Part shown: piece after piece, positions 34,667-43,024 of the stretch
How positions within the stretch are numbered: position 1 is the first letter of the stretch
Layout: every line of letters starts with the position of its first letter
Source: VFJJ01 sp031362415
Lineage (GTDB): Bacteria > Actinomycetota > Acidimicrobiia > IMCC26256 > VFJJ01
Length of the DNA: 64,000 nucleotides
Assembly (NCBI GenBank): GCA_031362415.1
Contig: JANLSK010000312.1
Coordinates: 62,001-126,000, forward strand
Reading direction: 5' to 3'
Position numbers and translations under genes: made by a program
Notes under the pieces: model-generated
Database searches by the model: none
What the model was told of the DNA's origin: nothing
What the model saw: only the letters and a program-made list of their open reading frames with translations

Positions 34667-35647
34667 CACACGGACGGCGCTCGGCGTTGCCACAGCGAGT
34701 CGCGACGCTGCGGCGGTGACGAGGTGGCGAACCTCGGGAGGCGCTTCGGCGATCTCGATGTCGAAGCTGGTGGCGACGACGACGATCATCGAGGCAAGCC
34801 ATGCGATCGAATCTGCGTGAAGGTTCATGCGGGTGCGGCGAACGTCGATGGGCTCCGGTGAAGCGTCGAAACGGCGGCCCATCGTGGCGAGCTCTTCGAG
34901 CGTCGCGTCGACGTCGATGATCGCTCGGTGCTCGATGGCCATGGCCCGTATGCCGTCGGCCACGAACGCTGCTGCCGTCTCGGCGGGCAGCGGTCGTGGC
35001 TCGAATCGAGCCCCGGCGAGTGTGGGATGGTCGATCCGATCGACTCGGAACGTGCGCCAGCCGGCGCGGCGAACGTCCCAGGCAACGAGATACCAGCGCT
35101 TGCCGGCGGACACCAGCTGGTGCGGCTGCACGAGACGGTGCGATTCCTCGCCGTCTCGACGCTCGTAGGCGAACCGCACCTCCTCCCGATCGCGACAACC
35201 CTGGCTCAGCACCATGAGCGTGGAGGCTGCGACCGTTTCGACGGTCGGCGACGACGACATCACCTCCACGCTGTGCTGGAGCGCGTCGACTCGCCGTCGG
35301 AGGCGATCGGGGAGGATTCGATCCAGCTTGGCCATCAAGGCCACGGCTGTCTCCTCGATGCCTTCGATGGCCGTGACAGCTGCCGTGCGCAGCCCCAGGA
35401 TCAAGGCGATCGCCTCGTTGTCATCCAGGAGCAGCGGGGGGACGTGCGCTCCGATAGCCAGCTTGTAGCCACCATCGACACCCGGTTCGGAGTCGACCGG
35501 GTAGCCGAGTTGGCGCAATCGGTCGATGTCGCGTCGCACCGTCCGATCGCTCACACCGAGGCGCTGAGCGAGCTGGGATCCCTTCCAGTGACGGTGGGTT
35601 TGGAGCATTGACAACAGCGCAAGGGTGCGTTCGGTGGGATCGCTCAC
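34598..35647 (-). CDS. WYL-domain transcriptional regulator (YafY type)
   Basis: A 349-aa regulator. The N-terminal helix-turn-helix (GSQLAQRLGVSDRTVRRDIDRLRQLGY) is followed by a WYL sensor domain with the eponymous motif in GKRWYLVAWDVR and RTFRVDRID. WYL domains sense nucleic acids or nucleotides in defence and DNA-damage contexts, but YafY-type proteins also control exporters. It starts 15 bases after the DrrB-like permease stop, so it is the last gene of that exporter operon and a candidate regulator of it. Confidence 0.88.
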   Translation of the reverse strand: MSDPTERTLALLSMLQTHRHWKGSQLAQRLGVSDRTVRRDIDRLRQLGYPVDSEPGVDGGYKLAIGAHVPPLLLDDNEAIALILGLRTAAVTAIEGIEETAVALMAKLDRILPDRLRRRVDALQHSVEVMSSSPTVETVAASTLMVLSQGCRDREEVRFAYERRDGEESHRLVQPHQLVSAGKRWYLVAWDVRRAGWRTFRVDRIDHPTLAGARFEPRPLPAETAAAFVADGIRAMAIEHRAIIDVDATLEELATMGRRFDASPEPIDVRRTRMNLHADSIAWLASMIVVVATSFDIEIAEAPPEVRHLVTAAASRLAVATPSAVRVSAERTRAAELGDLGVGVAGDVA

Positions 35648-35662
35648 GGTGTGCGTGGGTCG

Positions 35663-36484
35663 TCAGTCGTACGAGTTCACCATGCGGATGCTCAGGCCGA
35701 GCATCACGACCATGGTGACCGCAACGACGGCGAATCCCTTGGCGAGTGCAGCGCCGTCGAAGCCTTCGAGGATGAGCGAGCGGGCGGCTTCCATCACGTA
35801 GGTGACCGGGTTGATGGTCGCGGCGATCTCCATCGGCCGGGTGAGCTGATCGCGAGGCACGAAGTTGGGCGTGAGGAACAGCAGGGGGAAGAAGATCATG
35901 CTGGCGCCCTGGGTTGCCGCGGCGCTTCGGGTCTTGATCGCGATCAGCTGCATGAAACCGCTGAAGACCATCGCCCACAACGCAACCATCACGATCATGA
36001 CGACGAAGCCGAGAATGCCGGACTCGACGTGGATGCCGAACAGGAGCGCCAGCAACACCATCACCGTGCCGACGACGGTGGTCTTGACGAACTCTGCGTA
36101 GAGACGTCCGAGAACCAGCGCCATGCGCGAGATCGGCGTGGCCCGGAGCTTGTCGAAGTAGCCCTCCTCGATCTCCTCGACCAGGTACAGCGCCGCGCCG
36201 CCGAACGACGCCGACAACAGCAGGGATGCGGGCAGCTGGAAGGCGCCGTAGTTCTGACCCTCGAGGAACGGCGTGCCTTCGGACGGGAAGATCCGCGCAG
36301 CTTGGCCGACGTTCACGACAAGGAAGAACAGCGGAATGAACATCGTGGGGAACAGCGAGTCGGGGGTCCGAATCGCTTCTCGGATGGCCCGCCCGCCGAG
36401 CACCAGCGAATCACGGATGGCTCCTGAAGGGCCGCGACGTCCACCGGGGAGCGATCGGTGTCGGGACGGGGTCAGCGTGGTCAT
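35663..36484 (-). CDS. DrrB-like ABC-2 transporter permease
   Basis: Membrane subunit, 273 aa, with six hydrophobic segments and the ABC-2 core (YLVEEIEEGYFDKLRATPISR, then NPVTYVMEAARSLIL near the end). It resembles DrrB of daunorubicin-type drug exporters. It begins one base after the ATPase stop. Expected role: export of a hydrophobic compound or lipid; substrate unknown. Confidence 0.88.
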   Translation of the reverse strand: MTTLTPSRHRSLPGGRRGPSGAIRDSLVLGGRAIREAIRTPDSLFPTMFIPLFFLVVNVGQAARIFPSEGTPFLEGQNYGAFQLPASLLLSASFGGAALYLVEEIEEGYFDKLRATPISRMALVLGRLYAEFVKTTVVGTVMVLLALLFGIHVESGILGFVVMIVMVALWAMVFSGFMQLIAIKTRSAAATQGASMIFFPLLFLTPNFVPRDQLTRPMEIAATINPVTYVMEAARSLILEGFDGAALAKGFAVVAVTMVVMLGLSIRMVNSYD

Positions 36485-36485
36485 G

Positions 36486-37277
36486 TCAGATCTCCTTCAC
36501 TTCGCCCGCCACCCGGCTGCGGGTGCGGCCGGTGGCGTCGAGGAACACGTCGTCGAGGGTCGGGTCGGCGTCGAGACCCAGCCGATCCCGCAGCTCCTGC
36601 TTCAACGCGGCCGGTGTGCCTTCTCGAATGATGCGACCCTCGTCGATGATGGCCAAGCGGTTGCAGAGCTGATCGGCCTCTTCGAGATACTGGGTGGTCA
36701 AGAACACGGTGGTGCCCAGCTCGTTGATCCGCCGTACCTCTTCCCACACCGTGATACGACTGGCCGGGTCGAGACCCGTCGTCGGTTCATCGAGGAAGAG
36801 CACCTCGGGTTCGTGCACCAACGCCGACGCCAGGTCCAAACGGCGTTTCATCCCGCCCGAGTATCCCTTCACCCGCCGATCGGCAGCGTCGAGCAGATCG
36901 ACGAGCTCGAGCAGTTCCTGAGCCCGCTTCGACGCCTCCGGCACGGACATGCCGAACAGGCGGGCCTGCAACGTCAAGATCTCGCGCCCGGTTTGGCGCG
37001 GGTCGAGACCGGCCTCCTGGAGCGCAACGCCGATCTTGCGGCGGGCACCGTGCGGATCTGCAGCCACGTCGACCCCGCCGACATGGGCCTCGCCCCCACC
37101 CAACGTCATCAACGTGGTCAACATCCGAACCGTCGTCGACTTGCCCGCACCGTTCGGACCGAGGAACCCGAACACCTCCCCCGACGCAACGTCGAGGTCG
37201 ACACCGCGTACCGCTTCGACCTCCTCGTCGCCGCTGCGGAAGGTCTTCCTCAAGCCCACGGCCGTGATGGCGCTCAT
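36486..37277 (-). CDS. DrrA-like ABC transporter ATP-binding protein
   Basis: ATPase of 263 aa. Walker A is GPNGAGKST, the signature is YSGGMKRRLDLASAL and Walker B is VLFLDEPTTGLDP; the DrrA-type C-terminal tail (PTLDDVFLDATGR) is present. ATG 37277 (MSAITAVGLRKTF) is preferred to an in-frame start at 37415, which lies in the operator region. It is first gene of an ATPase-permease-WYL operon. Confidence 0.92.
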   Translation of the reverse strand: MSAITAVGLRKTFRSGDEEVEAVRGVDLDVASGEVFGFLGPNGAGKSTTVRMLTTLMTLGGGEAHVGGVDVAADPHGARRKIGVALQEAGLDPRQTGREILTLQARLFGMSVPEASKRAQELLELVDLLDAADRRVKGYSGGMKRRLDLASALVHEPEVLFLDEPTTGLDPASRITVWEEVRRINELGTTVFLTTQYLEEADQLCNRLAIIDEGRIIREGTPAALKQELRDRLGLDADPTLDDVFLDATGRTRSRVAGEVKEI

Positions 37278-37615
37278 CGTGGGTGCCTGATCGTCGTCGT
37301 GGGTGGACGGGGTGGACGGTCGGTCATGGCTCTGGTTCCTCTGTTCGCTGTGGAGGTCGCGCCTACGGTCCGTGGCGTGCGCTCCGGGCCGTCGGACGCT
37401 CTCCGACGATGCCACACTATGCGGACAGATCTTGTCCGCATGGTGTCAATTTCCCGAAGGTTCACCTCGCGCGATGGTCGATCGACGATCGCCGTTGTCT
37501 GCGAGCACGGCCGGCGTACGCCTGAACCAGGGCGAGCAGATCGAACCGGTTGTCTGGCACGATGGGCGTCGAACAGCGCCATGGCCCATTGGCGGGTTTC
37601 GAAGGAAGGTAGCCA
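37278..37615. promoter_or_regulatory. Divergent regulatory region, 338 bases
   Basis: Shared upstream region of the DrrA-like ATPase and the FAD oxidoreductase. Apart from the palindrome at 37414-37446, no gene or clear promoter hexamers were identified. Confidence 0.5.
37414..37446. promoter_or_regulatory. 33-bp palindromic operator
   Basis: ATGCGGACA (37419-37427) and TGTCCGCAT (37433-37441) are perfect 9-bp arms around GATCT. The symmetry extends to ACAC/GTGT outside a T-G mismatch, giving a 33-bp dyad. The shape is typical of a TetR-class or similar dimeric repressor site. It lies in the divergent gap between the exporter operon and the FAD oxidoreductase gene. Confidence 0.7.
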
Positions 37616-39019
37616 ATGGCCACGATCGTGATGGTGGGCGGGGGCATCGTCGGCAATGTCACGGCGATGATGCTGGCCCGTGACGGGCATGCGGTGACCG
37701 TGCTGGAGCGCGACCCGCAGCCCCCGACGCCGAGCGGCTCGGCCTGGACCGAATGGGAACGCCGGGGCGTCAACCAGTTCCGTCAGATCCACTACTTTCT
37801 CCCGCGCTTTCGCGAGATCGCGGAGCAGGAGCTGCCCGACCTCGTTCCGGCGATGCTCGACGCGGGCGCCGTTCAGTGGAACGTGCTCGAACACATTCCC
37901 GCAGCAGTCACCGGTGGACCTCGGCCGGGTGACGATCGCTACACGGTCGTCACGGGTCGGCGGCCCGTGATCGAGTCGGTGGTCGCCGCCTTGACCGCAG
38001 CCACCGATGGGGTGACCGTACGTCGGGGTGTGGGAGTGAAGGGTCTCATGTCGAGCGCCGGGCCCGACGGGCTGACGCACGTGACCGGCGTGGTGACCGA
38101 GGTAGGAGACGAGATCAGCGCCGATCTCGTCGTCGACTCCGGCGGTCGTCGTACCGCGGTACCTGCGTGGCTTCGCGCCATGGGCTCGCCCGGTCCCGCG
38201 GAGGATGTTGCCGACTCCGGATTCGTCTACTACGGCCGCCACTACCGCTCGGCCGACGGCACGATCCCGCCGCCCTTCGGTGGAAATCTTCAGCCGTACG
38301 GCTCGATCTCGCTCTTGACCCTGCCGGCCGACAACGGTACCTGGGGCCTCGGCATCATCACCTGCGCCCGCGACGCGGCGCTGCGGGCCTTGAGCGACAA
38401 CGAGGTCTGGGAGAGGGTGTGGCGCTCGTTTCCCCTCGTGGCCCACTGGATCGACGCCGAGCCCATCACCGATGTCGCGGTCATGGCCAAGATCGAAGAC
38501 CGCGAGCGCTCGTACGTCGTCGACGGAGCGCCGGTGGTCACCGGGCTCGTGCCGCTCGCCGACGCCTGGGCGTGCACGAACCCGTCACTCGGGCGCGGCA
38601 TCTCGATCGGGTCCATGCACGGCGTGGTGTTGCGCGACGCCCTCAGGAACGTCTCCTCCGACGACAAACGTGCCAACATGTTGCGTTGGCACGAGCTCAC
38701 CGAAACCAGGGTGCAGCCGTACGTGACCGACACGCTGGCCTTCGACCGGCACCGGCTGGCCCAGGCCCAGGGGTGCATCGACGGTCGACCCTACGAGACC
38801 GACGATCCCGGTTGGATGCTCGGGAGCGCTCTGGCAACGGCCGCCCCCAAGGATCCCGACCTGTTGCGGGCGTTCCTCGAGGTCATGGCGGTGTTGGAGC
38901 GGGGCGTGAACGTGCTCGGCCGCCCCGGCGTCGCGGCTCGGGCCATCGAGCTGGCCGACGATGCACCGCTACCCGGCCCCGACCGGTCTGGACTGCTCGC
39001 CCTGGTAGGGGCCCGATGA
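37616..39019 (+). CDS. FAD-dependent oxidoreductase
   Basis: A 467-aa flavoprotein of the FAD/NAD(P)-binding class. The dinucleotide motif is VMVGGGIVGNVTAMMLARDGH at the N-terminus, with LERDP ending the second strand. Mid-protein TVVTGRRPVIESVV and the late FAD contact PLADAWACTNPSLGRGISIG resemble monooxygenase-like or halogenase-like flavoproteins. It is followed at once by the C-terminal remnant of an alpha/beta hydrolase, which suggests a former two-gene unit. Confidence 0.85.
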   Translation: MATIVMVGGGIVGNVTAMMLARDGHAVTVLERDPQPPTPSGSAWTEWERRGVNQFRQIHYFLPRFREIAEQELPDLVPAMLDAGAVQWNVLEHIPAAVTGGPRPGDDRYTVVTGRRPVIESVVAALTAATDGVTVRRGVGVKGLMSSAGPDGLTHVTGVVTEVGDEISADLVVDSGGRRTAVPAWLRAMGSPGPAEDVADSGFVYYGRHYRSADGTIPPPFGGNLQPYGSISLLTLPADNGTWGLGIITCARDAALRALSDNEVWERVWRSFPLVAHWIDAEPITDVAVMAKIEDRERSYVVDGAPVVTGLVPLADAWACTNPSLGRGISIGSMHGVVLRDALRNVSSDDKRANMLRWHELTETRVQPYVTDTLAFDRHRLAQAQGCIDGRPYETDDPGWMLGSALATAAPKDPDLLRAFLEVMAVLERGVNVLGRPGVAARAIELADDAPLPGPDRSGLLALVGAR

Positions 39020-39036
39020 CCGGGTACCCGGGCTGA

Positions 39037-39228
39037 AGCATCGCCATCCACCGACCGGGCATCTGGAGCACCGGCGATCCGCATCTGCTCGAGCCCCAGA
39101 TGACCGGCTCGGTCGCGCAGCTCGCCGGATCATGGCGCTACGAGCGTCTGGAGAACGCCGGCCACTGGTTGCAGCTCGACGCCCCCGAGGCCGTCACCCG
39201 GTTGCTGCTCGATTTCCTGCCCCGCTGA
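39037..39228 (+). pseudogene. C-terminal remnant of an alpha/beta hydrolase
   Basis: Sixty-three codons with no start, opening right after a TGA: GIWSTGDPHLLEPQMTGSV, then SWRYERLENAGHWLQLDAPE and LLLDFLPR. This matches the last strands of epoxide-hydrolase-like enzymes, with the late Asp (GD) and catalytic His (GHW). The first 200 or so residues are missing. Its stop lies within the first copy of an 8-bp tandem repeat. Confidence 0.7.
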
Positions 39229-39255
39229 CGGGCTGACGGGCTGACGGGCTGACGG
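39224..39255. repeat. GCTGACGG x4 tandem repeat
   Basis: Four perfect 8-bp copies, beginning at the stop codon of the hydrolase remnant and ending just before the convergent P450 remnant. Confidence 0.8.
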
Positions 39256-39263
39256 CCGACGGG

Positions 39264-40115
39264 TCACGCCGGGGAGCGCGGCTCTCGCCGGGGAACGAGC
39301 CGAATCGGGAGACGGTCGAAGCCGCGGTGGGGGATCCCCGGGGTCCGCTTGGCCTCACCGGCCAAGGTGAGGGCCTCGTAGCGTTCGGCGAGGAGCTCGA
39401 GGGTGACCGTCGCTTCGAGCCGGGCCAGGGCTGCGCCGAGGCAGAAGTGGATGCCGTGGCCAAACGCCAGGTGCGCGGAGGGTCGGTCGGTGACGAAGTC
39501 GTGGGGTTCGGGAAACACCGCCGGATCACGGTTTGCCGCGCCCACGCCGAGCATCACGAACGAGCCGGCCGGGATGGTGACACCATCGGCCGGGTACTCG
39601 ACGTCGACGGTCGCGCGCCGGGCCGGGACCTGCACGGGGCTGTCGATGCGCAGCGACTCCTCGATCAGCGCGGCCCGTCTCGCCCGGTCACCGTCAGTCG
39701 CGGCGCCCCCGTCGGCGCCATGGCCGTGGAGCGCGTCACCGCGGTCGAGCTCGCTGCGGTCGATGGCGTCGAGCAATGCGGTGGCCGTGACCGTGATGGC
39801 CGGCTCGAGCGCCGCGACACGACTCGGCGTGAAGGCCTTGGCCACCAGGCGCCGGAGCTGGGTGTGACGAGGCGGATCGTCGAACACCAAGGGGGAGTTG
39901 GCGAACACGGGACTGTCGGGCCGCCTGATGTCGGACGAGAACCGGTCGGTGTCCACGAAGGCGGCATTCACGTCGTCGTGGCGCATGAGCAGCCAGCGTC
40001 CCTCGGCGATCTCGACGGGGCCTCCATCGCGCAGCCGGTCGTACGTGCCGAAGGGGTCGAGGCGAGCTTCGCTCGAGCTCCAGGGTCGCGGTGTCGGAGT
40101 GGTCGCCACCGTCAC
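39264..40115 (-). pseudogene. Cytochrome P450 with a large internal deletion
   Basis: A 283-codon open frame with a P450 N-terminus (DPFGTYDRLRDGGPVEIAEG, FDDPPRHTQLRRLVAKAFTP) and C-terminus (EESLRIDSPVQVPARR with ExxR; haem loop FGHGIHFCLG, Cys about 225). The middle, about 115 residues including the I-helix AGxxT needed for oxygen activation, is replaced by ALHGHGADGGAATDGDRARR. It remains in frame, so a protein may be made, but normal catalysis is unlikely. It follows an intact P450 on the same strand. Confidence 0.75.
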
Positions 40116-40133
40116 AGGTTGCCGCGTGCCCCG

Positions 40134-41393
40134 TCAGGCCGCGTCGGACGCCGGGCGGATGCGGTAGCGGACCGGCAGCGTCTTGAGGCCCACCACGAAA
40201 CTCGACGCGGTCTGGGTCGAGGGAGCCGTGTATTCGAGCAATTCGACCCGGGCCCCGAGCTCGGCCACCAGCGCGTGCATGCTGGCCCGAGCGAGATGGG
40301 CGCCCAGGCAGAAGTGCTCTGCCCAGCCGAAGCCCAAGTGCCGGTTGGGATGACGGGCGACGTCGAACGCGCCCGGGTCGGAAAACACATCCTCGTCGCG
40401 GTTGGCCGAGGCGTAGAACAGCACCAGCCGGTCGCCCTCCTTGATGCTCTGACCCGCCACCTCGGTGTCGCACAGGGCCGTGCGCTTCATGTAGTTCACG
40501 GGCGTCGTGAAGCGCACGATCTCCTCGACGGCCGGCCGGGTGAGCTCGGGGTTGGCGGCCAACCGGCCGAGCTGCTCGGGATGGTCGACGAACGCCGCGA
40601 GGGCCCCCGAAAGGGCGTTACGGGTCGTGTCGTGACCGGCGCTGAAGACGATGAGGTAGTACCCGAAGGTCTCCAAGGGCCCCATGGGTTCGCCGCCGGG
40701 GAGCATGGCGTTGGCGAGCAGCGAAGCGAGGTCTTGGCGGGGATGGGCTCGCCGGTCGTTGATGATCCGATCGAAGAGCATGTAGAATTCCATGCCCAAC
40801 TCCTCCATCGCGGTGGTGCGGTCTTCCCCTTGGCGCTGGATGTCGGGGTCGTCGCCCGCGAAGAGTTGCTGGGTCAGCTCGAGTACTCGCTCCTCGTCGT
40901 TGCGATCGATGCCGAGAATGGTGGCCAGCACCCGCAGCGGATGGCGCTGCGCGATCCGATCGATGAAGTCGCACTCCCCCTCCTCGCCCAACGAGTCGAC
41001 CAGCGTCCGGGCGCTGGTGGCCACGATCTCGTCGAGCTCGCCGATCCCCTTCGGCGTGAAGAACCCGCTCGCCAGTTTTCGGTACAAGCGATGATCGGGC
41101 GGGTCCATCTCGATGATCGTGCGCATGTCGCGCAAGGGGTTGTTGCCGCTCTCCATGGCTGCGGCCTGCTCGTCGTTGAGGAGCACGATGCCGCCGGCGT
41201 TCGAGAACACGTCGGGTCGGCCGGCGATCTCCATGATGTCGTGGTGACGGGTGACGGCCCAGAACGGCTCGAAACCCGGCGGCTCGCTCCAATGGACGGG
41301 ATCGTCGCGCCGGAGCTCGGCCCAGGCGGCGTGCGGCGGGCCCGATTGTCCGTACCGCTTGGGGGAGATGAGGTCAAGGGCATCGACGGTCAT
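40134..41393 (-). CDS. Cytochrome P450 (steroid/lipid type)
   Basis: Complete P450, 419 aa. The I-helix is FSAGHDTTRNALSG, the K-helix is VEEIVRFTTPVNYMKRT, and the haem loop is FGWAEHFCLG with the Cys near 362. The helix-C region MDPPDHRLYRKLASGFFTP and the Met-rich K-helix neighbourhood resemble actinobacterial CYP125/CYP142-like enzymes, but the subfamily is not secure. ATG 41393 fits; a longer open frame upstream runs into the hairpin at 41427-41477. It lies downstream of the GMC oxidoreductase on the same strand. Confidence 0.92.
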   Translation of the reverse strand: MTVDALDLISPKRYGQSGPPHAAWAELRRDDPVHWSEPPGFEPFWAVTRHHDIMEIAGRPDVFSNAGGIVLLNDEQAAAMESGNNPLRDMRTIIEMDPPDHRLYRKLASGFFTPKGIGELDEIVATSARTLVDSLGEEGECDFIDRIAQRHPLRVLATILGIDRNDEERVLELTQQLFAGDDPDIQRQGEDRTTAMEELGMEFYMLFDRIINDRRAHPRQDLASLLANAMLPGGEPMGPLETFGYYLIVFSAGHDTTRNALSGALAAFVDHPEQLGRLAANPELTRPAVEEIVRFTTPVNYMKRTALCDTEVAGQSIKEGDRLVLFYASANRDEDVFSDPGAFDVARHPNRHLGFGWAEHFCLGAHLARASMHALVAELGARVELLEYTAPSTQTASSFVVGLKTLPVRYRIRPASDAA

Positions 41394-41426
41394 GGGCGAG
41401 AGTGTGCCAGGAGGACGCCCTCCCAC

Positions 41427-41477
41427 CCAGCACCTGTCGCTGAACCGCACCGATTCCCCGTGAGCGACAGGTGCTGG
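41427..41477. terminator. 15-bp perfect inverted repeat between GMC and P450 genes
   Basis: CCAGCACCTGTCGCT (41427-41441) pairs perfectly with AGCGACAGGTGCTGG (41463-41477) around a 21-base loop. It lies after the GMC stop and before the P450 start, both on the minus strand. It could terminate part of the transcription, protect a processed mRNA end, or bind a protein. Confidence 0.5.
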
Positions 41478-41500
41478 AGGGCCCTTGGGCAGGCCGGCCG

Positions 41501-43024
41501 TCACGCCATGAGCTCGGCCGCCCGTTCACCGATGGCGATGGCGGTGAGGTTGGTGGTGGCCCGGGGGATCGAGGGCACGATCGACAGGTCGGCGACCCGG
41601 AGCCCGTCGACACCGTGCACCTGCAGGAGATGGTCGACGACGGCTCCGCCAGTCGAGTCCGGGCCCATCGCGCACGTTCCCGCCGGGTGGTACCAGGGCG
41701 CGCAGATGGACTGCACGTAGGCGCCGAGCGCGTCGTCGCTGTCCCATGCGTCGGGTGCGAGCAGCGCGAAGCCGCTCACCCGATCTCGCATGGGCGCCGA
41801 CTCGGCGATCTCTCGCAAGAGGCGCAGCCCGGAGACGAGGCGGCGCACGTCGTCGGGATCGCCGCACAGGTTCAGGTCGATGACGGGAGCGGCGTCTGCC
41901 TCGGCGCTCGTCAAGGTGACCGAGCCTCGAGCGGCCGGGAGGAACACACCACACGTGAGGGCGAAGATCACATCGACGCCAACGAGGTCCCGGAAATCGG
42001 GGGTCCCCCGCAGGTCCCAGTGGCTCATCATTCCCAGGAGCAGGTCGTTGCGATGCGGGCTCCCCGGCGCAGTCGTGCGGGCGCCGAGCTGGAACTGCAC
42101 CTCCGACAGGTTGAACGCCCCCTCGGCCGGGATCACGAACAAGAACGCGCCCGGATGCTCGGCCAGGTTCGCACCGACCCCGGGGAGGTCGACCGCGACC
42201 GTGATCCCCAACCGGGCCAAGGCATCGGCGGGCCCGATCCCCGTTCGCCACAGGAGGGCGGGGCTCTGGATGGCTCCCGCGCTCACGACCACCTCGCCGC
42301 CCTCGTAGCGCACGCGCCCCCCACCGACGACGGCCTCCACCGCCACGGCGCGCCCCGAACGCACCACGACCCGATCGACGAGCGCCTCCCCCAGCACCGT
42401 GAGGTTGGCTCGCCCGGCTGCGGGGCGCAGGTAACCCAGGTTCGTCGACACTCGGAGCCCGTCGCGGCGGTTCATGGGGAAGGGTCCCACCCCGCTCGAC
42501 ACGCCGTCGTTGAGGTCGGCGATCGAGGCCAGCCCGGCGGCCACGCACCCGTCGTGGAACGCCTGCTGCTGGGCCGTGTACTCGGCTGGCGAATAGCGGA
42601 GGACGGGGATCGGCCCGCCGGTGCCGTGGACCGGCGACGGTCCGAGGGGATCGTCCTCGAGTCGCTTGAGGCAGGGGAGCAGGTCGTTCCATGCCCAGCC
42701 TGGGTTCCCGGCCGCAGCCCATGAGTCGAGATCGTCGGGGAGCGGCCGCAATGCCAAGGCGGCATTGACTGCGGAGCCGCCACCGAGGGCCCGACCCTGC
42801 GGGTAGTCGATGATCCGCCCTGGCGTGGCCTGGGCCTGAAGACCCCAGTCGCTCGGGGTTTGGGCGAAGGTCACGTTCGAGAGCAGGTCGGCCGCCGGGT
42901 CGCGCTGGGCCGGCCCGGCCTCGAGCAGCAGCACCCGCCGGGTGGAGTCCTCCGAGAGTCGCGCGGCGATGGTGGCCCCAGCGGCGCCGGCCCCCACCAC
43001 GATCACGTCGAACCGCTCGCTCAT
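41501..43024 (-). CDS. GMC-family FAD oxidoreductase
   Basis: A 507-aa alcohol/choline-dehydrogenase-like flavoprotein. The FAD motif VIVVGAGAAGATIAARL and the GMC signature region DYPQGRALGGGSAVNAAL are present, with the C-terminal catalytic region SICAPWYHPAGTCAMG (His) and PRATTNLTAIAIGE (Asn). ATG 43024 overlaps the HyuA stop by ATGA. It oxidises an alcohol, probably a step in the same pathway as HyuA and HyuB. Confidence 0.92.
   Translation of the reverse strand: MSERFDVIVVGAGAAGATIAARLSEDSTRRVLLLEAGPAQRDPAADLLSNVTFAQTPSDWGLQAQATPGRIIDYPQGRALGGGSAVNAALALRPLPDDLDSWAAAGNPGWAWNDLLPCLKRLEDDPLGPSPVHGTGGPIPVLRYSPAEYTAQQQAFHDGCVAAGLASIADLNDGVSSGVGPFPMNRRDGLRVSTNLGYLRPAAGRANLTVLGEALVDRVVVRSGRAVAVEAVVGGGRVRYEGGEVVVSAGAIQSPALLWRTGIGPADALARLGITVAVDLPGVGANLAEHPGAFLFVIPAEGAFNLSEVQFQLGARTTAPGSPHRNDLLLGMMSHWDLRGTPDFRDLVGVDVIFALTCGVFLPAARGSVTLTSAEADAAPVIDLNLCGDPDDVRRLVSGLRLLREIAESAPMRDRVSGFALLAPDAWDSDDALGAYVQSICAPWYHPAGTCAMGPDSTGGAVVDHLLQVHGVDGLRVADLSIVPSIPRATTNLTAIAIGERAAELMA

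Noticed and set aside
39327..41720. A 797-codon plus-strand frame opposite the two P450 genes
   Set aside because: Antisense to clear P450 motifs on the minus strand; no start context or domain.
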